Part shown: positions 8,640 through 19,300 of the stretch, piece after piece
Position numbering within the stretch: position 1 is the stretch's first letter
Layout: every line of letters begins with the position of its first letter
Origin: Yarrowia lipolytica
Taxonomy: Eukaryota > Ascomycota > Dipodascomycetes > Dipodascales
Assembly (NCBI RefSeq): GCF_001761485.1
Contig: NC_090772.1
Coordinates: forward strand, 186,001 to 250,000
DNA length: 64,000 bases
Direction of reading: 5' to 3'
The notes under the pieces: model-generated
Told to the model about the DNA's origin: nothing
Databases searched by the model: none
Seen by the model: only the letters and a program-made list of their open reading frames with translations
Program-made: the position numbers and the translations under genes

Positions 8640-10532
8640 TGTGATTGATCGCGTTGCTTCAGTAACCTTATAAAAATTAGTGGAAGAAAAGACAGAAAAT
8701 AATTGTACTGTAGTTAACTAGAGCTGTGGTTGAGAAATGGATGCTGTGCGATGTCGAGATTGGAGATTGATAAAATTAGACCGGCCGGCCGAGTGAACTC
8801 ACTTGGAAAAATTGTCCCATGAATTGAAGTATCAAGAAGCTAAAAAGAGACAAAAGGTCTTGCAGTGGTAAACTGGAGGTTTGAACAGACCCCCAAATCA
8901 ATTATCCCAATTACTTACCCTTTAGTTAGAAACAAAAGTCGGCTGGGGGTTAAAATACAGGGTTCCCGAACTCCCACAGAAACTAAAAATGAACAAAAAT
9001 GTACGAAATAATATCCATAACATATAGAATCTTCAAGCAGACACCTTGCACCGTGAAATTTGCCGCTTTTCCACACTTTAGAAAAACATACCCCCAAATT
9101 TTACTTAACTTTTACTTAAGGTTACTCGTACGGATACATCGATGCAGCAAAATTGGGGGAGTCGGCTAAAATGGCCCTGAAAACCCTAGCCTCGCGCCGC
9201 CTTAGTGCCCTATAAACGTACGATACGGTATATTTTGTAGTACGAGCACAAGACACCTATACAATCCTCGTATTATGACGTATAACAAACCTGAACCCAT
9301 GATCATCTTCGTCGTATTATCTGCATGTCACCCCACATGTTCTAGACTGTGGTTCGAGCTTTTCCGCCGCTTGTTAGTCATTCCGCCGTTCGAATCTTCG
9401 TGATTCGCTCGCTTTCTGGCCGATACTAACCATGCTCCAATCAGATCTGGACCCCCTAAACTTGTACATGTTGAGCGATAGTATCGTACTCGTGCATACA
9501 TGAGGAATAGTATCGCGACTCGTACATACATGAGACATGTTGACCTCGTACACTAAATTGGGCGGTAGTGGAGACACGGAGAACGTCTTATGACAGCCGA
9601 TGAAAACGCCTCCAGACAACAACCGAAAACGCCTCCTCGTCATCTTCCAGCTCCACTTCCCATCTCTCTATCCTCAACTTATCGTAGCTCCTACAGTACT
9701 GCCGCCAGTAAGGGGGATTATATATGCATGTGGTGTTTCAGCCCCCTTCAGCCGCTTGCCATACAACAAGCCAGATAGGAGATTTGAGGCCGAGGCCTAT
9801 CTTAACATATTTTATGCCAGCAAGTAACCCCAGAGCGGAGGACCGTCAGGTGAGAGACAGAGCATAGACTTGGATCACGTGACTGGATCCCCTGCTCCCC
9901 TTCTCCCCTTCTCCCCGGAAATGTGCCTCCCGCCTCGAAATCTCTCTCTCCTCCCGTCCGCTACGAGACACTGGCTCCAATGTAACGTCACTGTGCAACG
10001 TTACATTGGGAATACTACACTGATGGAAAATCAAACTCTACCCCATACAGCTTGGCCGCGAACCTTGATAAGCAGGTTTAAGTAAGAATAGTTGGAAAAA
10101 GCAGGAGAAAATTGAGTAGAGTTGAGCCTCAGACCAGGGGCACACCAGCGATATCAGCGGTTATAAAGACATAATCGGGCATGATAGACAGTTATATATA
10201 TCCCGTCATCTTGAATCACAGAAAGAGAAGAAAAAAAAACTGCAATATCTCCTCTGTATGCTCTACAAGGCCCACCCCTATACTGTCCAACATCTCATTT
10301 CTGTCCAATAAAGTTAGTTGACGCGCGCCATAGGTTTCTCCCAACCATAGTCTTTGTCGCGTGCGTGGTGCTACTGTTGCATTGGAGTCACTACGACACT
10401 AACCCCAGATGTTACCATAGTTTTGGTCCGGAGAGGTATATATCAGGCTGCACGAACGCCGTCGCGAAGACCTAGTTTGATCTCCCACTATACAAGCCCA
10501 ACGCCAGCTCCAGCTCAATACCCACCAGCACA
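8640..10532. other. Long divergent intergenic region between FKS1 and NAG1
   Basis: About 1.9 kb with no supportable gene; the short open frames (8915-9097, 9590-9827, 10354-10536) lack coding character. It should hold both promoters. Visible items are a CACGTG at 9876-9881, a 12-bp perfect inverted repeat at 9977-10009, and a TATATATC box about 95 bases before the NAG1 ATG. Confidence 0.6.
9977..10009. repeat. Perfect 12-bp inverted repeat with 9-base spacer
   Basis: CCAATGTAACGT at 9977-9988 is exactly complementary to ACGTTACATTGG at 9998-10009, separated by CACTGTGCA. No T-run follows, so it does not look like a Pol III terminator. It could be a dyad binding site, with a CCAAT box and a TTACGT-like core in each arm, or a transcript hairpin. 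It lies about 525 bases upstream of the NAG1 ATG. Confidence 0.85.
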
Positions 10533-11354
10533 ATGATCCCTCAACTGTTTCCCTCTTCCGACCAGGGCTGTGCCTATGTTGCCCAGCTGGTGATTGATCG
10601 AATCGTCGCCTTCAAGCCTACCGAGGAGCGGCCCTTTGTTCTCGGCCTGCCCACCGGCTCGTCTCCCGAGGGCGTCTACAGACGACTGGTGGAGGCCCAC
10701 AAAAACGGTCTGTCGTTCCGAAATGTGGTCACCTTCAACATGGACGAGTACTGCGGTCTGGCCCCGACCAACGACCAGTCGTACCACTACTTCATGTACC
10801 ATCACTTCTTCTCCCACGTGGACATTCCCGAGAAAAACATTCACATTCTCAACGGCCAGTCGGACAACTTTGAGCTCGAGTGCGCCAACTACGAGGCCAC
10901 CATTGCATCTTTCGGCGGCATTGACCTTTTCCTGGCAGGCGTAGGTGTCGAGGGACACATTGCCTTCAACGAGAAGGGATCCACGCGCGACTCTCGAACC
11001 CGACAGGTGTTTCTGGACGAGAGCACCATTCGCGTGAACTCTCGATTCTTCGAGGACCCCTCTCAGGTGCCCCGATCTGCTCTTTCAGTCGGAGTTTCCA
11101 CTGTTCTGGCCGCCAAGGAAGTCATCATTCTTGCCTTTGGCTTTGCCAAGGCCGAGGCCGTCAAGAAGACCCTTCTGGATGAGGTCTCTTCTGATTGTCC
11201 TTCTACTTTTGCACGAGAGCACACCAACTCTCAGCTCATCATCGATACCGGCTCGGCCTCAGGTCTGGGAGCTCTGGCTCAGTCTCTGCACATGCATGAC
11301 GGCTCTCCTGTCTTTGAGGAGATGCCTGCTGTTCAGAAGGTCGAGGCCAAGTGA
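10533..11354 (+). CDS. NAG1: Glucosamine-6-phosphate deaminase/isomerase
   Basis: This 273-residue cytosolic enzyme converts glucosamine-6-phosphate to fructose-6-phosphate and ammonia, the last step of N-acetylglucosamine catabolism. The sugar-isomerase fold is clear: LGLPTGSSPEGVYRRL (phosphate-binding loop), TFNMDEYCGL with the catalytic Asp, and GGIDLFLAGVGVEGHIAFNE, the family signature. A GTLLD-like region is read here as GVSTVLAAKEVIILAFG. In most members the signature reads G-x-D-G-H, whereas here it is VEGH, a mild difference. The length is normal for the NagB/Nag1 family. The ATG at 10533 has a good CACA context. The other pathway genes (kinase, deacetylase) are not in the window. 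Confidence 0.95.
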   Translation: MIPQLFPSSDQGCAYVAQLVIDRIVAFKPTEERPFVLGLPTGSSPEGVYRRLVEAHKNGLSFRNVVTFNMDEYCGLAPTNDQSYHYFMYHHFFSHVDIPEKNIHILNGQSDNFELECANYEATIASFGGIDLFLAGVGVEGHIAFNEKGSTRDSRTRQVFLDESTIRVNSRFFEDPSQVPRSALSVGVSTVLAAKEVIILAFGFAKAEAVKKTLLDEVSSDCPSTFAREHTNSQLIIDTGSASGLGALAQSLHMHDGSPVFEEMPAVQKVEAK

Positions 11355-13334
11355 ACGATGCAAAGTCATTGTCCATCAAAATTAATACACCAAAATTAGT
11401 AGTGAATGATATTTATTGATTAATAATGCGACAAGGAGATCTTCTTCGACTCGGATTGGGGCTTCATGGCTAGGACATTTCGACTGGCATGGCAGACTCT
11501 GAAGGTGACACCATTGATACCAACATGGGACACGAACACTTACTAACCCGACATTTACCAAACTGACACTTACAGACACCGACAAACCGCTGAGACGGAG
11601 AAATTGAAATCATTTCAGATCACAATGAGGTAGTCAGCTTCTTTGACTGCAGTTTGTGGCATACGCTGGAAGCATCCCATGCCGATTTTAGGATTCTCGT
11701 GATCTAATCAAAGATGGCTGTGTGAATCCACATGGCTAGTCAATGGCTTCCAAATTGAGCTCAAGTCATGTCGTCCGTTCATGTAAATGCTCTGGCAGTG
11801 TTTTCAGCGCATTAAGTGCCGTTATATACCGCCTTCTGACAACATCCAAGGATCTGCCTAGGCATCATAGCAAGCGGCACCACACAACCACACATGTCTG
11901 TACAACTACAGGTGGATATATGAGGATCATTAGCATCATCGAAGATATCTGCGTGAATTGCTACAGTACGTTTTTCATCACTTTTTGTCTTGTATAATTG
12001 CGTAATATGACATATATACCCCTACAAGTACACTGTACGGAAGGTATACGCTTAACCACTGTGCCAGTATTGAAAGTAGAAACACAGGCATGTTCGTATG
12101 CTATATTTGACTCATTCAAGTATGTCCACTTGTACTCGTTCTCCAAACCTCTCCTGCCATTAGTCATCCACTATATGTTCCCCCTTTAGGCGCCATAACC
12201 ACCCTCTTTTTCCCTTACTCTCTCCCAAGCCTAAAAAGGAAAAGATAGTGGTGTTTAGACTGGACTAATTTTGGATAGGTCTGAAACAAGACAATAATTG
12301 GTCATGAGTGGCAATTATAAATACTTGTAAAAAGCACGACTTTGAGCTTCGAAAAACGGCCATGGGCTTCGTCTGTATCACCCTGTCATATGCTCCTGCA
12401 CTACGTGGCCTCACGTGAATTTGTAAGTGGAGCCTCGGCTAATTTGCTCAGTCCGTTGTCCCTTTTTTCGGGATCAGCTGCCTTGGGCAGATCCAAACCC
12501 CAACCCCATGTACAAGTTTGGGGTGTGTGCCCTAATCCCAACCTCGTTCTGGCCGTTCTCTCTCAGATGGGCCGTTTGATACGAGTGTAATTTGAGGCCA
12601 GCAAATCAAGGGCCGGATGATACTTGTTGTGCTTGGCTCAATTTCGGGGATATTTTGGGCGCCCCAAAACAAACAAAAAAACATTACTGTATTTTCAAAC
12701 ATAACTGGTTGGCATCGCCCCTACCCTTTGAAGCTCGTATAACTATACAGCGTGGGGAGGACTGTAGTAGGGAACTGGGATATATAATATACAGAGCAGT
12801 TGGTGAGGCGGAGAATAATAAGAAGGGAAAACGCAACAACAGTGGACCCTGCAAGACGAAAGCCCCGGGTGGTTGTATGAGACATGATACTTGAACTCCT
12901 ACCGGAACCTGTACCGCACATTCTTGACTGAGGGCGCTCTCCCCTGGTGTCTGTTTGAAGCAAGAGTAGGCGATAAACTTAGGGTGCAGCACTAGTGCGT
13001 AGCAGGACGTGAGATATAAGCCTGTAGAGCGTGCCTTACAAGTGTAAAGGAAGTTAATTGTGTGTGGTCTAGAGCCAAGTGAGATACAACCTGCCCACTT
13101 GACCACTTCAACACAACTCGCAAGACCCCACGATCGCCGACCCAGTCATCGCAACAGCCACAACAAGCGCCTTTATACGCCACCCACCACGCTGAGATTC
13201 AACAGCTCAGTTCATACCATCCACCCACGGGTTGATCTCACGATCCAGCATTCAACCTGCTAGCGCCACCACAACTGCCAACATTGCTCCCGTCCTTTCG
13301 GACACAGATACACGCCCGCCTCGCCCCACACACC
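11355..13334. other. Intergenic region, no gene recognised
   Basis: About 2 kb between two same-strand genes. The open frames in it are short and lack codon bias. The last 250 bases are CA-rich and pyrimidine-rich, as expected for the leader of the downstream gene. No RNA gene or repeat of note was found. Confidence 0.6.
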
Positions 13335-14573
13335 ATGATCTATCTTCCACAGCTGCTTCTGAGGAGCAAGAAGCTGAGTCTGGTGTCGTCACACATTTCC
13401 TTCTCAGCTGGGCTGAGAACCCTGGCGTCCAAAAGACGGTTCGGCACCCAGCCCATGCTCCAGAAGGAGAGCCCCGTGTGCGAGGCGCCACATATGCCCG
13501 GTCCGACGCCATACGAGTTGCGAGACGATCTGTTGCGACTCAGAAGACTCAAGTCCGAAGCAGGACTCGATGTGGACCCTGTGATTGAGCTGCCAGCCAA
13601 AGAGACCAAGGGCAAGTCCTCGGATAGGAACGACAAGGACAAGGTGGCTATCGGCAGCCAAATGAACCAGACCATCCCCCGCGCCGAAGGGACCTCCATG
13701 CCTATCGATAATGCCGGGTTGAATACAGGTAATAGTATTGAGAACAAGGAGGTTCCGGATGCAGGGCTGTTTGGAGCTGTGGGTCTGGACTGCTCTGGCA
13801 TCACCGACAATACCACCCTGGACAAGGAAATGAACAAGTACAAGGAGGAGGAGGCTCGAGATGTGCGGTACTACCAGTACTTTAATACCTATCAGGTGTT
13901 TGACGAACTCAAGGAGGGAGGGTTTGACGACGAACAGGCTCATCAGATGGTAGGGATCATTGGTGATATGGTCAAGTACAAGATTGGCGATATTCTGGAA
14001 AACTACTTCCCCATGCTAGACTCTGACAACGAAGCCTACTTGTTTGAGGCTGCCTGTTCGGAGCTGCGAACCGAGGTGCAGAAGATGAGAGAGGCGGATG
14101 TCAACGAACGACAGCTGGAAATCGACTCGTTCCAGAAAGACATGGAGGAGTTTGAGCAGGATGTTAACTCGCTGCTGATTGACATGCGAAACAACATTGA
14201 CATTCTGCTGAGCGAGCGAAAGAACGAGAACGACGAGGTGCTCAAACACACAGATATCCGAATCCAGGAGGTAAACAACAGCATTGTAGTTGACGCCAAC
14301 CATCGTATGAAGCCCGTAATCGAAGAGTTCCGGTGGGTGCTGATGCGAAATGGTCTATTTCTCATCTTTTCCGTGGCAGTCATGCTGCTCGGAACTCTGT
14401 ATCTGTGGCGAGTCAAGACCAAGTTCCTGGAGGAGGAGAAGCGACGGGCCGAGGAGGTGGACCTCAACAAGACAGACTTGGAAAAGTCCATGGAGGACCG
14501 AATGCGAGACCACGAGCCCATTGTTGACTACTTGCTGAATTCCAATGACACTCCTAACAAGGTGGTTCATTAG
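13335..14573 (+). CDS. Mitochondrial DUF1640 coiled-coil protein (MCUR1/CCDC90/Fmp32-like)
   Basis: The product has 412 residues. The N-terminus (MIYLPQLLLRSKKLSL through ASKRRFGTQ) is basic, hydroxylated and free of acidic residues, like a mitochondrial presequence. The first ATG of the frame is at 13335 in a CACC context; upstream the frame stays open without an ATG. After a disordered middle comes the family core: TYQVFDELKEGGFDDEQAHQ (about residues 190-210), long heptad-rich coiled coils (about 235-335), then one membrane helix near the C-terminus (GLFLIFSVAVMLLGTLYLW) and a charged tail. Members sit in the inner membrane; the animal protein regulates the calcium uniporter and the yeast ones affect cytochrome oxidase assembly. 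Which role applies here cannot be told. Confidence 0.8.
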   Translation: MIYLPQLLLRSKKLSLVSSHISFSAGLRTLASKRRFGTQPMLQKESPVCEAPHMPGPTPYELRDDLLRLRRLKSEAGLDVDPVIELPAKETKGKSSDRNDKDKVAIGSQMNQTIPRAEGTSMPIDNAGLNTGNSIENKEVPDAGLFGAVGLDCSGITDNTTLDKEMNKYKEEEARDVRYYQYFNTYQVFDELKEGGFDDEQAHQMVGIIGDMVKYKIGDILENYFPMLDSDNEAYLFEAACSELRTEVQKMREADVNERQLEIDSFQKDMEEFEQDVNSLLIDMRNNIDILLSERKNENDEVLKHTDIRIQEVNNSIVVDANHRMKPVIEEFRWVLMRNGLFLIFSVAVMLLGTLYLWRVKTKFLEEEKRRAEEVDLNKTDLEKSMEDRMRDHEPIVDYLLNSNDTPNKVVH

Positions 14574-15360
14574 GTGCTGCACAACCCACAGTCACACAGT
14601 CACAGTGTACCAGCTGTGGTGGACCAGAGAGAACAAAACTCCCACAAAACAAATACCTAACTTATATCACGTCCTTCCTGGCAGAGGACATTCCCATTGC
14701 TGCATTCTTATTTATCTGTCCAAAGACTTTGTTCTTCTGGTCCGCGAGCAATGGTGTATAGACCAATAGATTACTGACTCATGAGTGGTGAATATAGATG
14801 GGTTTGTAGGAAACGCCGTTGTTTAGGGCTCGAAAACAGCTAACTTGACTCCTTCCGATGATCCCTTTGACCTGATCAAAAGTTCCCAATCAACAGTTCC
14901 GATTCAACAAGCATCTACTACTATAACAGTGTTTGTTGGCTGCTCCGTGGCTGCCTCTGGCGTTCTACACCACAGTGTAGATGGTAGATGGAGAAAAAGA
15001 AATCAATCTGTTCTACTTGTAGTTTGCCAAAGCCCATGCTCCGTCGCACTCTGCCGTGTCTGGTGGCTTCTGTCTTGGAATTGGAATGAGGCTGGCTTGT
15101 CATCTTGAATTGATTGCGACTGCGATCCTGGCTCTTTGTCTGCTCTCCTCGGTTGCTACTCGTACATATTCTGGTTTAGTTAAGCTTGGGGGAACACTTT
15201 AGCAAACTACTTGCATACTTTACGTTGATCCGAAGCAGGTTGGGCAACTGGACGAAAAGCATCCAGGTTGCTGAGTGGGCGTGTCCAGGACCGAGTGCGT
15301 ACTTCAGCGTACTTGTGCTCGTGCTGTGCTTTGTTCTTTTTGAACCGCTTGTTACCCGCC

Positions 15361-15402
15361 CTTTCACCGCCCGTCACCGCCCATCACCGCCCGTCACCGC
15401 CC
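15361..15402. repeat. Tandem repeat, four 10-bp units (CCGTCACCGC type)
   Basis: Four consecutive 10-base units read CTTTCACCGC, CCGTCACCGC, CCATCACCGC and CCGTCACCGC. No open frame runs through it. It is a short minisatellite in the intergenic region. Confidence 0.9.
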
Positions 15403-16472
15403 TCTCCCTGTTCAAACACTGGTGAGCATTCGCGTTGAAAAAGAAATGACCGAGACCACGCGGTGCAAGTGGCTTGGGATGCGTGGTTTTTTTGATCTGA
15501 CACGCCCGGTCTGTGCCCGCTTCATGTGAGATATTTTTCCGACTGTGAGCTACTTGTAGTGACTATAAATATCTGACTTACTAAAAATCACACACACTCA
15601 TCTCTCCTGCGCAATGCTAGCTATATATAGCTAAGGCACGACGCGGTGTGTATAGACATGTACAGAGTGACAGAGTGAGCGGTGGGAACCATATAAAACA
15701 GTGGTTACAGTGAGATGAAGAATGGAGGCAAAAATGGTGCAAATGATGCAAACGGTGCAAAAGGTGAAAGAGATGCATCTATGGAGGCAGAAACGGAGGC
15801 AGAAATGGAGGTGGGTACCAAATAGGAGGGTGCTCTGACTAAAACCTGAGAAGAGTGCCGTATGCACACTCATGTTCATACCATACTACCAGCACTGAAA
15901 AAGAGAACAATGCAACGTCCTTGTTTGACAGCTATCAGACGTCAGCTGGCGGTGATGGGGCCGAATCCGTCTGACCGACCACAAGTACTGCCACTCTTAC
16001 TCGTACAAGGTAGCCTGATAGTGGTCGAAATGGAGCCCACGTGGAATGCAGTATCATAGCCTGGTCCATATAGCATCCCCACTCTGAGTGCATAACTGGA
16101 GGTTACAGGGAGTGGTCCGGTGTGAGTATGAGTATGAGTTTATCGAGTAAAATTTATAATGATGCTGTACTTGTACAAGTATATATGAGTGCAATAAAGA
16201 CGACTCTAAGTGAGTCCAAACAAGCCCGAGTAGGTGAAAAAGACCACAGTCTGTATCGTACCCGCGCCAACACCACCACCCCGCCACAATAGATGTAGCC
16301 ACATTCACTCCCGTCAGACAAGGAACCACTTGTACATGTGATCGCCCATTGTTACTAGGGCAAGGTTTCAATAGAGTTGGACACTAGGTTGCAGCGTGGA
16401 ATGAGAAGAGACATCTCCAATGAGCAATAAGGTGCTTTGAGAAGGCGTGGGAGAAGGGCCTTTGCAAAAACC

Positions 16473-16521
16473 TAAGCCAAAGCCAAAGCCAAAGCCAAAG
16501 CCAAAGCCAGAGCCAAAGCCA
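16473..16521. repeat. Hexanucleotide repeat (AAGCCA)n
   Basis: About eight copies of AAGCCA, with one AGAGCC variant near the end. It has no supportable gene context. Confidence 0.9.
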
Positions 16522-18207
16522 AGAGAAAAGTCACTCAAGCGAGAGATGTGAAACGAGGCATGATGGTGGTCAGCGTCGGGCGAGCACAAGTACGACAACT
16601 GGAACAAGTCTGTAGGACCCTTGTAATAGCCGTCACCCACCATATTATTTAGTGTGCACCGTTGACGTGTCTTTTTGGTGGATACGCCAATTCCGTATGA
16701 AAAATTATCACCTCAATAGAGAAAAAATATAATCCACGTTCAAAGTCAATCCAATATCGATTCCTGACAGATTCGCACTATTGTGCAAGTACAAGTACAG
16801 TACAGTACGTACGAATACCACCGTACACTGGTAGGCTATGAACGATCCGATGGCCTGCATGGCTGCCTTTCGCTTGGACGGAAACGTGTACGCATTTTGA
16901 AGCATGGGAGATGGAGCCAGCATTGGCAGTGGTGGTACCGTTACTGGTACTCGTAGTCTCCTGGTACTTGTTCTCACATGAGGTCCACCTCCGAAAAGAC
17001 ATCACCACCACCGCCAACACAACCACCATACTTTGGCAAATATTATTCACGCCGTTTTCTGGTCTGAAATGCCACCCCCCCACATTCCAGCTTATCGGCC
17101 CAGGCTGGCATTGTCAAGCATTGTACGGTTGCGATTATGCTAGGGTGCTGCCTGGTGCGAGCTTATATGCCAAACGTTAATGCCAAAGTTGCAACCGGGA
17201 CGCGACTCTGCATTCCATAGGGTTAGGGTAGAGGGCCCGAAGCGGACGCGCGTGTCGGTAGTCCGATAGTGTGGCATGAGTCTAGCAGGCCTAGGGTGGG
17301 CTACAGAGGCCGCTGGTAAGGTCCCTTACACGCGCCAGGGGGAGCCTACAAGTAGCTACAATGTAGTGCATTGGTCACGTTTTGGCCCGATCCAAAGGAA
17401 CCGCGCCAATGTGGCTTCTTCAGGTGCACGGACACATGTCGACATGTCACCAGTCTGGGGAGAGCCTGTTAGGAGTCGCGGAGCCGGGTGTCAAAGACGC
17501 ACGATACCTACGTCTTTTTTTCGGTTTAACTCGCCCACGTTACTTGTACGATCTCCAGGGGAGTCACGGTGGAGCCTCCCAAAACCGTATGGCTCGACAA
17601 TTAGATGGTGGTAGTGTTTGGAGGAGCGCTGGTCCGGATACGGAACCCATGTTAGTTGCATTACCATCGTTCAGTACGCCGCCTGTGAGGCAGACCGTGT
17701 GGATATTTTCCATCCTGATTGTATTTTTTTCCCTTCTACCTAGAACAAGTGAAAAGGCTGAAAGGGCTGGTAGAATATGGTAAGGAGTGCAGGCCAGGAG
17801 TGATACGACAAGACAAGACGAGACAAGCAAGCAATGGGAAGCAGACAAGAAGCAGTCGAGTTGAACGGCCACACCCCATCCCACACCATGATGGCCGTGT
17901 CCATGCTTGCTCAGATAGTTGGGGTGGACGATCCGTTCGTGAGGCCGTTGCGTTTGCCTCATCCGGCTGATCCTCAATGGGTATGTAGATCCTATAGGTT
18001 GCGGGTGATCGAGCCAGCTACAATTTACGACATTACACTATCGCTTGCTGAACCAATACCCCCAGTCAACTCAGGCGTCCAATTGGTCTCGTTCCTAGTA
18101 TCGTAGTCTCCAACATCTCCTACCCTCCAATATCCGTCTTATGTACTCGTAGCCGAACTCAACCTGAACATACTTTGGTCCCCGCGTGGTGTCAGTGTGT
18201 CTCTGTC

Positions 18208-18306
18208 AATGGCCTTTTTTCCCTTTTTTCCCTTTTTCCCTCTTTTTTCCTCTTTTTCCCTCTTTTTTCTCACTTTTTTCTCACTTTTTTTTCCCCTTCT
18301 TCTTTC
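18208..18306. repeat. Polypyrimidine tract, about 100 bases of C and T
   Basis: A nearly pure pyrimidine run of repeated TTTTTTCCC and CTCTTTTT units, interrupted by only a couple of purines. It lies about 1 kb upstream of the forkhead ATG. Such tracts exclude nucleosomes and may be part of that promoter. Confidence 0.85.
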
Positions 18307-19300
18307 GCACCTCCTGGTGGATCATTGCATGGTGGGACGACAGTGGAGATATACATGCGTCACGTCACAGTGTAGAGGGCAGCCAAGGGGAAATCGCAGC
18401 AAATTCCGTCTAACGCCGTCGCCGGCACCGCCTCTTACATAATCCAACATGCCGTAGCAATCTTTTGGCTTGCTACGTGCGCTCTCCGGCCTCTCTCAGA
18501 CGCTCGCTTTTTTGCCCACCGAAGCTTCTCCTCACGCGTGGGTTTTCGCGATTCTGGCCGAACCGTAACCTTGTAGCAAACCTTCGGCACAACTCTATGC
18601 ACATGACGCGGTAGTTGGAATGGGAGCTTCTGTACAAGCCAAAACTCTTTCTCTTTGTTGGCTGCGCCCGAATTCGGATTTTCAAACTGACGTCTAATCT
18701 CAGCATCTCATCTCTACTCTTCAATCCACGAACATACTCACACCCACACACACGACTTCAACAGGACCAGTCAACCGCCACAAACAGTCACCAGACACTA
18801 GCCAGGACGTTGCCAACGACTCTCAACGTTGCCACTTACACACGTCTAAATTCTTCGTCCTCCTCCATCACTGACACTGTCACAGACACAGACACAGACC
18901 CAGATTGAGGATCCAGAACGAACAGAAGAACATTGACTGGACCAATATCGACGGACACGCCATCCCAGACCACGCACAACTTCCTCACATTCGCTCATTT
19001 CTTTTCTCCCCCCCCCCTGCTGCTACTGACACTGACAAAAACCTGAAGTGTCTCATAACGCCTCAAGACAGTCAGACATAGACGCCTCAGAGCAGACACC
19101 CTCCCCCCCTTCAACTGAAAACGACGACGAGGTAAACAAACACACACACACACACACTCAGGGGCCACACCAACCTCTCGTATTCGGGCCTTCTTCTTTC
19201 AGTTCTCACGTACCCGGCTCACTAATTAACCGGTACGTCTTTGTGTTCCTATTCTAATCACTCACCCATCCCTCTCACTCGCTCTACACACAAAGTCACG

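Larger units (their letters stand above)
14574..19300. other. Gene-poor 4.7-kb region with simple repeats upstream of the forkhead gene
   Basis: No open frame here shows convincing codon bias or a known motif. It contains a 10-bp tandem array (15361-15402), a hexamer array (16473-16521), a polypyrimidine tract (18208-18306), a CA repeat (19140-19160) and many GTAC-core motifs. The last 600 bases are CA/CT-rich without obvious structure and probably include a long 5' leader for the forkhead gene. Confidence 0.6.

Noticed and set aside
17218-17230. GGTTAGGGTA string recalling a telomere repeat
   Set aside because: A single occurrence, not an array, and not the Yarrowia telomere unit.
17382-17783. 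133-codon open frame upstream of the forkhead gene
   Set aside because: Codon use and residue pattern look random, and overlapping frames on the other strand are equally long.
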